Numbered from the stretch's first letter, positions 31,528 to 45,641 are shown. The stretch is 64,000 nt of DNA from Ottelia alismoides (GCA_037367405.1 JAZKJV010000602.1:1-64000), one strand, 5' to 3'. Notes: generated from the sequence alone by a model not told the origin. A program made the numbers and translations.

Positions 31528-34322
31528 GCGTACCATAAGAGTGAGGCGATAGGAAGGATCGCCTCATCTGGGAAGGTCTCACATATAGGGTCAATCTGCT
31601 CAGAATCCTCAAGATGCTCTAATTGGGAAAGATGATCCGCCACCACATTCTTGACTCCGGCTTATCCTTAATCTCAATATCAAACTCCTAGAATAGAAGG
31701 ATCCATATAGTCAATCTTGCTTTGGCATCCTTCTTTGCCATGAGGTATCTGATGGCGGTATGATCAGTGTAAATAGTCACTCTAGATCCAATGATGTATG
31801 ATCTGAACTTATCTAGGGCAAAAACTACGGCTAGCATCTCTTTCTCTGTGATTGTGTAAATCTATTGCACGACATCCAAGGTACGGCTAGCGTAGTGAAT
31901 GGCAAAAGGCAATCCATCCCTCCTCTATCCCAACACGGTCCCTATGGTAAAATCGGAGGCATCCGTCATGATCTCGAATGAGAGAGACCAATCAGGCGAC
32001 TGGAGGACAGGAGCCTCAAAAAACTAGACTCTTGAGAGTCTCAAATGACGTAAGACACCTATCATTAACTATGAACTCGGTGTCTTTGGTCAGCAAATCT
32101 GTCAACGGTCGGGCAATCCTGCTGAAATCATGAATGAATCGTCGGTGGAAACTGACGTGCCCAGAAAAGACCGTAATTGTCGTAAGTTGGACGGTGGATT
32201 GAGTCTTCTAATGATATCCACCATGGCCGGATCAACCTCCATGCCCTGTTGGAGATGATATGGTCAAGCATCGTCCCTTGAGTCCACCATGAAGTGACTC
32301 TTCTCAGACCTCAATGCATCGTTGTAGGATGCGGTCGAGGCACTCAAGACAAGCATCAAACCCATCGTCGTAGATTGAAAAGTCGTCCATGAAGACCTCC
32401 AAGCCACTCACCCACCATGTCTGAAAAGATGGATAACATACAACTCTGAAATGTCACCGGAGCGTTGCATAGACCAAAGGGCATGCATCTGAAAGCATAC
32501 GTCCCGAAGGGATAGGTGAATGTGGTCTTGTCCTGGTCCTCTGGCGCAATGGCCACTTGATTGTATCCGGATTACTCGTCAAGAAAACATAGTGACTCTT
32601 CCCTACTAGCCTCTCTATAATCTGATCAATAAAAGGCAGCGGGAAATGATCCTTCTTGGTGGCCTCGTTCGTCGTCTGTAGTCCACACAGACCCTCCAAA
32701 GTGGGTACCCGGATAGCAATCTCCTCTATAGACTCACTCACAACTGTAGTGATGTCCGTCTTCTTGGGCACCACATGTAATGGACTGACCCACTTGGAGT
32801 CGGAGATGGGGTAGATAAAATTAGCGCTCCACCATTTCGAGATCTCCTTCATGACAACATCTCGAAGGTTCAGGTTCAGCCACCGCTGGAACTCACGCGA
32901 CGGCTTTGCGTCCTCCTCGAGATAGATATGGTGGGAGCACAGGGTCGAACTTATCTCTTGGAGATCGGCTATGCTCCATCCTATCGCCTTGCGGTTCTTT
33001 TCAAGAACTCCATCAGACAAGATTCTTGCTCTCCAGTCAAATCTGTTGAGATAATGACTGGGTGCATCTCATGCTCACCCGCAAGGAACCTATACTTCAG
33101 CGACCGCGACAAGGTCTTCCACTCTGGGAAACTAGGAGCTGGTAGATCTGGACTCTGAAATGTCTGAGTGAATGCGACCAAATCTGCATGGGAAAATGAG
33201 AACTCTCGTTGAAAATCAGAATATGGTGAAGACTGCTCTATTGGTGTATTTGTGCTCTGTATGGTACTAGTCTCCACCCTAGCTGCTGGCTCAGTGGAAG
33301 TCAGACATGGAATCATCTCGTCAAACTCTGCCCAATCAATATCTGACTCCGAGGAATCTGAATCTATATCACAAAAATCAACTGCCTCACTCTCGAGAAC
33401 GCGATCTACTGCCTCAAAAGTATCATCTGCCAGGAATGTGCTCTTCAGCTCTCCTCTACTGGAATATGCGCATCAGCGGGTCTGAATCTGAGAGGAAGGC
33501 TCATGAAACGGGGTCTGTCCAAAGTGTTTCATCACTGTGATCACAAAATCACACTCGTGATGGACGTCTCGCTCTACCTTTGTCATATGCTCTGGATCTG
33601 TGAGCTACTCTAAGCAAGCTGAATCTCACGCTCTAATCTCATCGATCGTCTCTATTTGTATACTCTCGCCCTCAACGTGAAAGTATACCTTCCCGCTAAC
33701 ATGGTCGGACACTGCCTTGGCTGTGATCAAGAACGAGAGTCCTAAAATGATGGGGTGTCAATCACAGACTCAGGGATCTCCATGTCCAATACTACGAAGT
33801 CCACGGGGAATTTCAAGCCCCTGAATTATGACGACCATGTCCTTCAGTAACCCCTTCGGCCTCTTGACAGATCGATCAGCAAACTGAAAGACCATCCTGC
33901 TCTGTCTAAGAGGGCCAAACTCGAAGCGGTCTAGTAAGGTTGTCGGAAGTAGGTTAATCGAAGAACGTTGTTTAATAGAGTCCGATCGAACCTCTGCTCA
34001 TGTATATGGCATCTGACATAGGGAGCTCATGTATCTGGCCTCTTGGCTGGCAGTCGGTTCTGGATGGCGAAGCAGGTGGCACGAGTGAGCACATGGATCT
34101 CTGACTGGTGGCTCCTCCTCTTCCTGCGAATGGTGGTCCTCTCTCTAAGGTTCCTCTGGAAGAGGGGGATGTGCTCCAAGGTCTCCTGTAGAGTCAGTTG
34201 AATCTGGAATCTGTCTATCATCTGCTGATTGAATTCTAGCGGATGGAACTTTTTAGGATTTTCTTTTTTGATCCCTTAACCAAGCCAAGTGCATGGGGAG
34301 AGGGGACAAAATCCCTTGTTTC
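31528..34322 (-). pseudogene. Pol of element C (protease to RNase H), decayed
   Basis: Heavily mutated minus-strand pol. Readable segments include MIDRFQIQLTLQETLEHIP (34027-34221), the RT stretch with FPLPFIDQIIERL (32454-33020), the FRCMPFGLCNAP region (32356-32556) and MVADHLSQLEHLEDSEQIDP (31395-31646). Many stops and single-base indels break it. Zinc finger and integrase are missing because pol stops at the LTR junction at 31527; they may lie before the window if A inserted into C. A 1.5-kb foreign segment separates it from gag. Confidence 0.85.
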
Positions 34323-35825
34323 ACATGCATTTGTTTAGCAGGCTTAAATTTTGGACTAATTGATTGATGAAAGTTCGTCCGAAAAATAAATAAAAATCAT
34401 TGTTGTGTTCGCAACGTGTGATTTGTCCGTGAAAGTGCAATTTGTTTTGCAAATCGATGAATGGAGCAATGATGGATTGATGAGAGAGAGTGTGGGTGTA
34501 GAATGAGGAAGAAGAAGAAGAATTTACCTGGAGTCCGATGATGGAATGGGCCTGGGGAGGAGTTGGGAAGCTCCTATCTTTGCTCAAAGCAGCGACTAGG
34601 TGCTGAGCTCGGGCAGCTCGAGTGGGAGCTGCAACAAGGGGTGGGGAGCCCCTTGGACCTCGTCGGGAAAGGAATGGTCGTCGCTCGACCTGACTCGATC
34701 TCTGCTGTCACCAGGAAGGCTAAGGGAGCTCTCGTCCTCTCATGATGATGGCGGATGGGGGATGAATGGAGGAGTGGAGGAGATTATAAAGAGGAGGAGG
34801 AGGAGGTTGGAGAGGAAATGGAGAGAGTGGGAGAGATGGAAGATGGAGTGGCCGTCGATGTGGCCTCTCCCTCAAGTTAAGGGAGAGTGGGGGGAGGAAT
34901 GGGTATTGGCCGTTGATGGAGAACCCCCTCATCCAACGGCCCAGAATAAAGGAGAGAAATGGTATAAGTGGGTGAATGAGGAGGCGACACATGGTGGCTC
35001 CAGGAGTTGCCACGTGTCGCTCCGAGAAAAATCCGTAACTAAATGCAAAGAAAAAATAAAAAGAAATAATAAAAGAGGTTAGATCAAAAAGTGATCAACA
35101 CAAATATTGCTCGTCTTGACGAGATCTACAACTTTCGTGAAGGGTTGAAAATCAAACGAAATCATCTGTAGAAAAATGTATTTTTGGGTGGTACCTTATA
35201 GATATAAAATACCGTATTTTATCTTTTGCAATTTTATGTCATTTTTAATAAGAGAAAAAAAATCAAAATAAAGTTAGAGAAAATATGAGGAGAATATTTA
35301 CAATTTAATCTAATTTTTTTGGATTTTTAATAATGAAGAAAATAAAATGAGAAAATACAGGGGTAAAACGGTCATTATGTACAATGTACAAAAGGGGCCC
35401 AAACCCCAAGTTTTACATACGAACTCCGATTTTAATGAAATTGTTTCGAAGGTCTTTGAATGTATATTACTTTAAAAGGGAGTAGACCTAAATCAGAGGT
35501 TGTATGAGAGAGATATGTGCATTCTAAGGTTCATGGTTTCAAACTTGGATTGAGGTTTTATTGGTCAATTTTTCAAGTTAGTATTTTTTTGATATTTTTC
35601 TTTTATTAGTGTTACTAATATACACACTATAGAGTTGGTTTTATTGGATTTGGAGTTAGTATAAAATATATACAAATAGGGTATTTTAACTAATATACAG
35701 GTGAATATGTACAAGTGAATTTGGCTTCTTATTTAATGCAATTATGAATGCTAAAATGCAGATATTATGCTTGCATGCATGAATGCTAATTTTGCAAGAT
35801 AAGTGGAAATATGTTGCTATTTACT
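34313..35825. mobile_element. Unidentified 1.5-kb insertion in element C
   Basis: It interrupts the linker of C between the SEEGPADES part (right) and VPSPHALG part (left). The flanks share an ACAAA-containing string (GGGACAAAAT left, GGGAACAAAGC right), possibly a degenerate target duplication. The interior has a GC-rich middle (34540-35010) with a possible TATAAA at 34787 and AT-rich flanks, the layout of an LTR. No transposase or RT ORF. The ORF 34600-35082 is low complexity. A solo LTR of another family is likely but not shown. Confidence 0.45.
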
Positions 35826-38534
35826 CGGGAACAAAGCTCTGTTTTCGACTTTTAGAGTGATGAATCACAGATTCATCAGCTGGGCCCTCCTCAGATGGAG
35901 GGCTAGGAACGGGTCCCTGCTGTTGTGACATAGACGAATCCATACAAACATCACCAATAATCACAGATGGACTTGTAGAAGAAAAAGAACCCTTTCCTTT
36001 ATTCACATAAATGTCCTGAGATACAGAGATATATGGAAATCCAATCGGAACAGAAATAGTGGCCTCAGTACCATCTACGGCATCCTGGTTTGCGACGTCA
36101 GTACTGTGCTCTGGCTCAGCATCATATCGGGTGGCATCAGCACCACCTCCTCCTGGATCTGGTGAAACGGTGGCCTCAGTACCACCGGCTGGATCAACGT
36201 CCTTGGTGGCGTCAGCACCACCGTCATCATCATCATCTCGAGCGGCATCAGCACCATTCTCCTCCTCATCTAGCGCTCCTGAAGATGCGAGTGGTCGTCG
36301 CTCATATGAGGCATCGCCTGCTAGCATCCTACCGCTCCTAAGTGTAACAAAGTCAGCATCAAAATGATATGCAGAAACATCACCAAGTGAATCACTAGGA
36401 GTAATCTCTGTAAACTCTACTTGCTCAGACTTCCTCTTCAGGTTGTTCGGGTTCGGCTCAATCTGGGCAGGAATGGTGGCCTTCCCTCTCACAATCTCCC
36501 TCATCTCCTGTCTAAACTCATCCATCTCCCATCGGAAGGTGACCTGCTGCTCGAACATGAGGCGGGTTAAATCATCTAAAGTGGGGTTCTCATAGGTGGG
36601 CCCATGAGAACCTGATGGGTGGCCTCTCTGAAACTAAGGCTGCTACGGAGGAGGAGGGTGAGAGGGGTACTGGGAGTAATACTGCGGAGGCTGCTGCTGT
36701 CTCCAAGACTGTCCCTACTGATAGGGATGAGGACCATGCTGCTGGTATGGATGTGCATGTTGTTGCCGCTGTGGTGGGAACTGGGGATGTTCTCGCTACT
36801 GGTCGTACTGGCCACCCTGAACTAGAGTCTGCTAATGGGAGCTGGTACCTCCGGTCGACCAACAGAATCCGAGATGGTCTCGTCGGATCCCAGGCTGAGG
36901 TCGGTCATACCAGATCCCGTTGACATCCATCAACGGCTCCTGCTCGTACATGGATAGGGGAAGAACTGCCAGGGGCTGATCAGGCTGGTAGACCACCATC
37001 TGAGTGTCCTGAGATGGTGATGGCTGGTAGAACTGCTGTGGTTGCTGGTACGACTCTGCCTGAACATGATGGACCTGTCTAGGCTGACTGGAGTGCTAGG
37101 ACGAACTGTCGTTTCTGCTCAGATCTGCCCGTGACCTGAGACGGGGCTGAGAAGCCGTCTATGCCTCCTAGAGACACATGATCTAGGTCTTCAGGTCACT
37201 CAACGTCTGTGTCATCTGATCAATCTGTGACATACCCTAGTACTGCTTCTTCTCGATCAGCTCTATCCGGTCCAACTTCTCGCTGATAATCCCCATATCA
37301 GCGGCTGTAGATTCCGCCTCCGCTGCGGCTGCAATGGATGTAGAAGGACCGGTCTCAACTCGTGCTATCCTCTGATAAGACACGACTGGTAGGTGGGGCT
37401 TCCCCAGAGTGTATAATCGGGTCCGGGACATCATTGCATAGTTCTCGACCATCTCCTCAAAGATGGCCCAGACCTGATCCTTATCCTTGGCAAAATAGGA
37501 GCTCCCACAACAAGCATTGACGAGCCCCTGCAACTCCGGTGTAAGCCCGCAGAAGAAACTCTGGACAAGGTTGGGCTTGGATATATCATGGTGTGGGCAA
37601 CGTTCTGTGAGCTCTCTGAACCTCTCCCATGCCTCGTGGATTTGCTCATTGGGGGGAATGGAGAAGTTGCTGATCAAGGCCCTAGATGCATTCGTCCGAC
37701 CGAGTGGATAGTACTTGTTTAAGTACTCGGTTCGGATTTGCTCCCATGTGGTAACAAATCTCTCTAGATGCTTCAGCCAGTTGGCTGCTCTGTCCACGAG
37801 GGAGAACGAAAAGGCAATCATCAGAATGGTGTCCTCGTCCACATACCGATCGTAGACAGTACTGCAGATCATCTCGAACTCCTGGATATGGAGGTGTGGC
37901 TCCTCAGTAGCGAGCCCGTGGAAGCGGGGAAGAAGCTGAATCGTCTGAGGAGGGAACTTGAAGTCCCCCACAATCGCTAGAAGTACTATCCATCTATGTG
38001 TGAGAGTCGAATCGGGGTTGTGCAACTCCCTCATCGGTCGCACTGATTGTGCTGGCTGGATTGGCTCCTCAGGATCTCTGTCTGGAATGTCTCCCTCTCC
38101 GACTGCTCTGGGATGATCTCTGTCTGCTCTCAGTCGCTCCATCTCACAGCACATCTCCACCATGAAAGCCCCCTGGTCTATGATATGACGTTGCATGATC
38201 TCCAGAGAGGCTAACAGGATGTTGTTGATGGCACCCTGGTCCAATACGTATGTCTCTGTCGTACGGGGTCCATCAGTGCACTCCTCGCTGCTGGCCATGG
38301 TCTCTGTAAAGGCAAAAGATCCAAACTTAGGTGCCGATAAATCATCTGATATCTGATGCGGTCTCTGCTCGGGCACCTCAGGACTGGTAGAAGGGTGTCG
38401 AGGGGGAACAGGGCGGAATCAAACTCGGGTTCGGAGAGAGGGTCTCGACTCTCACGAACCAACCTAGATGAGCGGGATGGAGTACTGTAAAGCGGTGCAG
38501 CCAAGGGCTGCCTGAGAGACCTCCTGCCCATCAT
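35826..38534 (-). pseudogene. Gag and linker of element C, decayed
   Basis: Reads from MMGRRSLRQPLAAP at 38534 through the gag region (FKFPPQTIQLLPRFHGLA, about 37930) to the linker ending near 35826. The longest open stretches are 37237-38376 (379 residues) and 35821-36558 (245 residues). Stops and frameshifts lie near 38380, 37240, 36600-36850 and in the Gln-rich part. Its gag is more diverged from A than that of B. Confidence 0.88.
36059..36257 (-). repeat. Six inverted-repeat units in the C linker
   Basis: Counterparts of the A array. Units of the form GGTGGTGCTGATGCCACC alternate with a C/G-type unit (GCACAGTACTGACGTCGC). Five keep a Watson-Crick match at the variable position; the last (36241-36257) has T opposite G. 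Confidence 0.65.
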
Positions 38535-39880
38535 CTCGATCTGGCGAGTGAATGCGGATGAGATCTGGAAACACACAAGATGAGGAAGCAAACCCCCGAT
38601 TCACCTACTCAGTGCGGAGCTGAAGACCGTAAAGGCTCGATCAATTATCTTGTCAATTTTACTAGGTGATCAGTCAGTCTTTCAGAGCGATTAAGCAAGA
38701 TGATAGGAATCCAGTACTCCCAACAGACTGTCCTGTATAAAGGTCGGTAGTCTGCTAGGAAATAAGATGTGGCTTTAGCGTATTATGCGGGTAACTCTCT
38801 CGCTCATCCAAACCAGACAATGAGGAGATTACTCTCTCAAGATAAATTTTTAGTGAAATGTCTTTTAGGATCAAGTGTGTTTAGCAGTACCAATTTTATA
38901 GTTTTTGTTTTTTAGGTATTTTTCAGATCAAACAATGCCTAACAAATTTTTCGGTTCTCTTGATTATTTTAAGTCCAAAAACTGGGGGAGAAGGCGAAAA
39001 AGTCAATGCACAATCAAACACGATGATGCATGCAGAGTAAGAAATGCGTACCTGACTCCAGCTCTCTACAGGCAGGGTGATCAGTGCATAAAATAAAGAA
39101 AAAAAATTAAACTACCTATATGATGCACGAGGAAAACGGCCTTAGACGAAGCAGTTTCTACACGATAAGCACAGTAGTCATGTAATCAAGGTAAGTCCGG
39201 AGTCCGATCTTGAAGACCACCAAATGTTCGCCACAACGAATCCTGCACACGATGTATGTGACTCCTCAAGACATGTGGACTCGAGCCTAATTAATCTAAC
39301 TTTTTCTTGGTGATTTAATTAATTAAGTTCAATTATCGAACTATAGGCATATGCAGATAATTAGGATTTGGCCTTAATTAATTACGTCACAATCAGAGAA
39401 AATCCTAAGGCTTAAGGCTAAATCCTCAAAAATCAGATAAGCAATAAGAAAAAGCAGTGAAAACAAATCCGGCAAAAACCTGCGGTGAGGTCCTCCGAGC
39501 ACACCGGTGCTCGACGAAACAGACCCCGAGATAACCACCAAGTCCAAAAGTCTGTCATGTATTATTACAACAATAATATGCAGGAAATAAAACTAAGCTA
39601 CGGCTAATCTACGGCTCTCTACACTCTTGATTCGGTCCTCCTACGTCCTCCTGCGGCTCGATATAGAAACGAAGCCGCCTCCGAATCCCGTCGGTGCTTC
39701 GGCTCTTCGAGGAAAGCCACCCTCGATCGTCGGGCCCTCGCAAGAAAATCAGAAACAAGAATGTGTCAAACCACAATTATTATAAAATATGATAAAAAAA
39801 ATGGAATGGAAATAAATGATCGGAAATGAAAGCAAGCACAAAACAAAAGCCAAAAAAGAAAATCGAATACTAAGTCATGC
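38535..39880 (-). other. Leader of element C
   Basis: Antisense copy of the element leader between gag and PBS. It contains the ACCGGT hairpin (39495-39514). No gene is apparent. Confidence 0.7.
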
Positions 39881-39898
39881 TCTCCGACAACGGTGCCA
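39881..39898 (-). other. Decayed primer-binding site of element C
   Basis: On the minus strand it reads TGGCACCGTTGTCGGAGA, the tRNA-Asp PBS of A with three transition-type changes. It lies three bases from the LTR edge, as in A. Confidence 0.8.
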
Positions 39899-39901
39899 TT
39901 C

Positions 39902-42900
39902 TGATGACACGCCTTGGCTATTCAGGTTAAGGTGTAAATAAGGTCGTTGCGACCCAAACCGTGAGGCTAAGTCAATAAAGAAAAATCAAAGACCACCAAG
40001 TATAAAAATCAACAAATCAGGTCAAAAACAGCGGTCTAGCTATTTATTTTACATGGTATAGCTACCAGGGTCAAACTCAAGGAGCACGGTTTGGAAAACC
40101 TACAAAGTAGTCGGAAATCAAAAACAAGTATTTTTTAGTGGATTTTTAGGTTTTTAATTTTTTTTTGATTTTTATTATTAGGAAAAAGAGTAAAAATGCT
40201 AACAAAATCTCAATCAAGCAATTATTAAGTACCTCAAAAATACTCAGAAAATTTGAACAAAAATATTTTTGGATTTTAGAAATATTCAGATATTTTTGAT
40301 ATTTTTCTTGGATTTTCCTGATTTTCAGTTGATTTTATAAAAATAAAACAGTTCCAAAAATGCAAGCTACTGTGCAGCCAGATTCTAAAGGCTATTTAAA
40401 AATACCTAAATTCATGGAATTTTTTACACAATAGCAAAGGCCATGTGTCCAAATTTTACGAAATTTGAGTGAGATTTGCTATTTATTTCAACCAATCAAA
40501 GTCACACAGCACACAAGAACATACTTGCAAATATAGAAAAGTATTCAGCCAAATAATAACACGTGGAAGAAGTATAGGGCTGAAAATGCAAAAAGCCCAA
40601 AGCCGCATGAGGTCGGCACGTGAGTCAGTCAAACAGGGGTATAAGTGTCATTCCAGTTTATAAAAATGTAAACAGTAACTACAATAAAGCTCAGGGAGTA
40701 ATGTGCAATTAACCCAGATAGCACGTGGCAGACCACGTGAAACACACAAAGAGGGACTATTTTACAAATAAAAGAAGTACGAGGTCTTAAATGCAAATTA
40801 TCCAAATTAAAAACAACGGTTAAAAATATTTACAGGACTAAACGGAAATGTAAATAGTGTGAAGGGCCTAAGTGTAAATTACCCTTATTAACGATCAAAC
40901 GTTCGAGGGGTTCTTCACTTAAGATCTGACGGCTCAACACTGCTGATACCCCTTCGACGATGAACGGCTTGTAATCGACCCTCAGATGGATCGGGTGGTC
41001 GAGATCCTCGGATGATGGACGTCTGGGATTAGAACTGGCGGGGAAACTCGAGCCAACGGCGGAGGCATCTCCTGACGAACAGCGAAGAACTCGCCACCGA
41101 AGAGCTTCGCTCGATCGATGCGTGCGACTGGGGCGTCCTCTGGATCTGCTGGGAGAGGTGAAACGATGATGACGACGGTCAGCAGCTGCTGGTCTGCTCC
41201 GATGAGCCCGAAGGCACGTGGAGTGGCCCGGCGACGTGAGGCACCTGGAGCTCCTGTGCTTCAGCGTTTGGACCTCCAAATGAGTCCCTTTCTCGTTCAA
41301 ACCTACACAGGAAGACTGATGGGTCAAGGGCAAAATACCTCGACCCGTTAACGGGTGAAATGGGTGAAGGGGCGAGGCGGAGTGGGGCCCTCCGACGAAG
41401 CGACGGTGGAGGAGGGCCTAAGTCCTGTTCCTAGGCGAACCTGGGGGAACGGAGGGGCGGAGAAGATGGATAGGAGTCTCGTGAAGGTGAAGGGATCATC
41501 GGAATGACAGATTAAAGGTCTGATGACGCATGATGATCCGATGAAGTTCGGTTGACCAGAGATCGAAAAGATAGAAATTACAACAAACTAAAGGTTATCT
41601 AATCTTCCTGATGGAGGGATTAGTCTGTGCTGGAGGTCAGCTACCTCCGAGGATCTTCGCCTCGATGGAACGACATCTCCAGAGGCTCGGGCTCACCTTG
41701 CGGCGGAGCACAGCGAGAAGGCTCGCCGGACCCAGGGCTAGAGGCCTCGATTCCTTGCTACGACACTCCCACTCGCTCACTGTAACTCAAGGAGGAGAAT
41801 GGAGCTCCCAGGGATCGAAGGCAATGGCTGAAGATGGGAAGAAATGGCAGCTCCAGGAAGCTAAATACTCGATGAGGTCCGAGAAGATGGGGGCTCGGGC
41901 GCGCAATCCGAGGAGCGGATCCCCACTAGAAGCGTCGAGCGAGAATCACGGATCGTTCCTCGGTATTCGGAGCCTTGGAGTGATGAAAATGGAGGTCGGA
42001 TTATCTCAGGAGAATTAGGCGAAATCATGCAAAAAACTGGATCCGTGAGAAGAGTGGTCGGGGGGGGGGGGGGGCAGTTGACCGAGGTCAACAGTCCCTC
42101 GTGGACCAATCAGAAAAATCAGAGGTCTAAATTATTTGTAAAATAATTTAAAAATCGAAATGCTTTTATTTAAAAATATGTTCAACACGAAAAATGTTCT
42201 TTATTTTCCAAATTATTTTTTGTGATTTTTATTTATTTTTTTGAAAAATAAATTAAGGTATATACAATATATTATATTATATACATGTATAAAATACCTA
42301 GATATTTTATATTTTTATTTTTATTTCCTTATTTTTGTACAAATACTCTAATTTTATATTTTATTTATTTATAACATAAAATTTAGAGTATAAAATAATT
42401 TTTATTTTATTTTTATTGATTATTTACAAGTGTCAAATAAATAGGAATAGATACATATATACATGGTATGTACACGGTGGAAAGAGAAAAGTTATTTTGT
42501 TTTATTTTAATTTATTTTTTCTCATTTTTATTTTATTTTTGTAACTATATACAAGGTAATAAAAACACATTTTTATTTTTATTTTTGTGAAAATAAATTA
42601 TTTATATACATAGAGGGTATATGTACAAGGTTGAGTGTCCATATCTCTCTCTACTCATTTTATTTGGCATTCAGGCCCATGTTGGGCCCTCTCTTGGGAT
42701 TAGGTCACTCAATATGTATTCTAAATATTTCCCTCTTTTTCTTTATTCTTTATTATTTTATTTTTGCACAAATACATGCTAATTATTGATATTTAACAAA
42801 ATCATGCCTATTGGTATCTTATTGTATTTACAACTATATGCATGGTATTTTGCCAAGATATTTAGCTAAAATAAAAGAATAAAGAGTGATGAATAGGTAT

Positions 42901-42906
42901 TAATCT
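39902..42906 (-). mobile_element. 5' LTR of element C
   Basis: An LTR of about 3.0 kb, shorter than the 3.66-kb solo LTRs through internal deletions. It begins TGATGACAC next to the PBS and ends in GATGAATAGGTATTAATCT, close to the canonical GAATAGGTATTCATCA end. It keeps the 13-nt repeat (39942-39954) and a CACGTG pair (40722-40739). The candidate intron donor is mutated (AT for GT near 41598). A run of about 15 G lies at 42060-42074. Confidence 0.85.
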
Positions 42907-43499
42907 GTGGGTGGGCAAGCAAAGTGGCTAACCTTTGCTTGAGCTATACATGGTAATCGAAGACTCACCGGAATCCGTAGTGCCATCACCAAGAAAATCC
43001 TATGATCATCAATTCGAAGTCATCATTGCAGAGAGTGAGTCAAGGCCATTGTCACGCACTTACTATCATTACGTGGGTCATCATCCTGGAGAGTGAGTCA
43101 AGGGCATTGCCATGTGTTTACTATCATTATGTAACACACACTAGAAACATCGTTTTCGAGTGAGTAATGTCCTCGCATGTACCGGTTTCACCCCTCTCTT
43201 GTTGTTGGTTTTGCACGATTTTCTCGTACCTATGTGATTGCATACCCTTGGAGCCAATTTTAGGTCTTTCTCTCCACAAGCAGATCGGACCGTGTTTTCC
43301 TCATTTCCGGGACCATCTTATCTATTGTTCAAATTTGATTGATTAGTGTGAAAAACACATCGATCAAGAGTTTATCATCAATCTAGTGTACTGGGTCAGA
43401 ATCGATATTTTGAAATGGAAAGTTGAAATTGAAAAATGATAAACGTGTATAGGAAGCATGAGAAAGCATGCACTGAGAATCATCATGTCTTCATTCCTT
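42907..43499. other. Unassigned sequence with a short duplication
   Basis: No gene or transposon end is recognised. It contains two adjacent imperfect 58-bp repeats (43020-43135). Confidence 0.4.
43020..43135 (+). repeat. Tandem 58-bp duplication
   Basis: Units 43020-43077 and 43078-43135 share GAGAGTGAGTCAAG, GGCATTG-type and TTACTATCATTA segments, diverged by scattered substitutions. Confidence 0.65.
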
Positions 43500-45300
43500 T
43501 TGCTTTCGTTACTTTTGGAGATGCCCACAAGAACCTTCAGTCCACGCAGTCACATGCTTTCTCAAAATCAATCTTTTTAAAGCAATCCCTTCTTGCTTTC
43601 CCGTCGCCACTGTAAACAAATCTCTGATGCCATAATTAGTTCATCTGCCATCTGTCGGCCAGGGATAAAATTTGTTTGATTATGCAGAATTACCGTATCA
43701 AGCACCCGTATCAGCCTATTTGCAAGCACTTTAGCAACAATGAGATAAATTACGTTGGACATCATAATTGGTCTATAGTCCTACACTCTTATCGGGTAAT
43801 CCTTCTTAGGGAGGAGGAAGAGCAGCGCTTGATTTATCTTCTCGAAGCCCCTATTGCCATTTCTGAACTCATTAAGCACTCCCATTACATCTTCCTTCAA
43901 CATGCCCCAAAAACTCCTTGTAGAAGCATATTGGATAGTAGCCCGGGGTGCCGTCCGAGTTCAAACCCCAAACCGCCTTTCTCACCTCTTCCTCTTCAAA
44001 ATGTGATTCAAGTCCCTGCGCTTGTGCCTTTGTGAGAGACTCCATCCTTGCACCACTCCACCCCCACCCCGGTTCCTTGCCTCCTTCTTGACACTCCCAC
44101 AAAATGTTCCCTGAGAGCACTCCCTAACATAGCATCTCCTGCCACTCTTACTCCCCCCCACCTCAAGGCTCTGAATGAAGTTCCTTCTTCTACCAGACGC
44201 CATCGAATGGAAGAACCTTGTGTTTGCGTCCCCTTCCCGTAACCATTTCTGTCTAGACCTCTGCTTCCACTCCACTTCTTCCCTCATGTCTTCCTGAAGT
44301 AGAACATCTAACAGCCTTGCCCGTTCCACCACCTCTTCCTTCTCGAGATCCCTCTCATCATCCAACCCATCCAGCCTGAGCACCCCATGTTATGCCTCGT
44401 GCCGACGCTCCCCCTTTCAAACCCTCACCCTACAACCGAAATCTAGGAGGAATTCCTTCAGCAACTTCAATTTAGTTGCCAGACACGCCACCGCCGAACC
44501 CTCCACCTGCCAACCTCTCCAGCGCTCTTCCACCTCCTCCCTGAAATCATCTTCCAAGAGCCATGCACGTTCGAATCTGAAAATAGATCTGGGCCGATTC
44601 TCCTCCTCAGATGACCACACTAACGGCGTGTGGTCTGAGTGAGCACGCGGCAACGTCCATGCCCGAGATAAAGGGAAAAGCTCCACCTCCTCAGGAGAGA
44701 GGAGGAATTTGTCCAACCTTGACCCAGACATCGCATTTCGCCAGGTATATGCACAACCTGTTGCATCAATCACCGTGAGACTGAGGGTATGAATCTGGTT
44801 CCGAAAGTCCTCAGAGCCCACATCTCTCCCTCCTGTCCTCCAGAAACAAAGTCACATCTAGATCTCCTCCAATAAGCCAAATACCACCGTTTCTTTCCAC
44901 ATCCACCCCGGAAAGATCTGTAGCCAGAGAGCCAAGAACCATAGTTGTGGGCCTATAGACATTGGTCACCGTAAATATGACACCATCCAACCTTCTCTTC
45001 AGATTCACAGATGGGGAGAACAAAGATCTCCACTCCGTCAGCTTCTCGAAATCATCTCTCCTCCACCCAGACAGGAGGCCATCGGCCGTGCCATGAGCCT
45101 CCACTTTTGTGAAGTCAAAAATGGAGCCACCTCCTAGATCCCGCCAACCTGCCCCCTAAACCTCGAACACTTCGTTTCTTGTACTAATACTATATCTGCA
45201 TGAGCCTCAAGCATCAACTTCTTGACCTCCAGCCGTTTCTCAAGACGATCCAACCCTCTTACATTTCAGGATAGCATTTCCATTTGCAGACATTTTTTTT
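43500..45300 (-). pseudogene. L1-type LINE relic: endonuclease and start of RT
   Basis: Read on minus from 45300: an AP-endonuclease start (NVRGL, ADIVLVQETK), a middle with GGDLDVT, an endonuclease end with YTWRNAMSGSRLDKFLLS and HSDHTPLVW (44417-44821), the [20 protein letters not shown] segment before RT (44250-44300) and RT block 1 (VLANRL, NFIPGRQMADELIMASE, 43577-43765). It ends in KKIDFEKACDCVD near 43510. Several stops and frameshifts separate these pieces. The RT catalytic part and C-terminus are missing. Non-LTR origin is clear; no poly-A or target duplication found. Confidence 0.85.
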
Positions 45301-45641
45301 GACTTCCCACTGTGCGGCACCACGCCCAAGCTCTCCGCGAACTTCCTTGATGGTTAGAACTTAGAACAAGTCTCCACCTATACGCCCTTCCGTGCCCGTT
45401 TCTAAAGCCTTACGAGTATGTGGTCAAATGTTGTATTATATATTAATACGATCAACCACACAAGAAATTAAAGAGCTTTATAGAATTCCAGATAATTAGT
45501 GAAGGCGTTTATTCTTAATCAACTAATTAACTATATACAATACATATCATTCCATACACATACATCTCAGATGCTTGCATCTTCACAAGCAATTAAGAAT
45601 GACCAAAATATGGCATCTACTTATAGACCTAGCCCGAGCAT
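45301..45641. other. Intergenic sequence
   Basis: No gene or repeat boundary recognised. Confidence 0.4.

Noticed and set aside
42060..42074. Run of about 15 G as a G-quadruplex
   Set aside because: A single homopolymer in a decayed LTR; more likely slippage or sequencing uncertainty than a functional structure.
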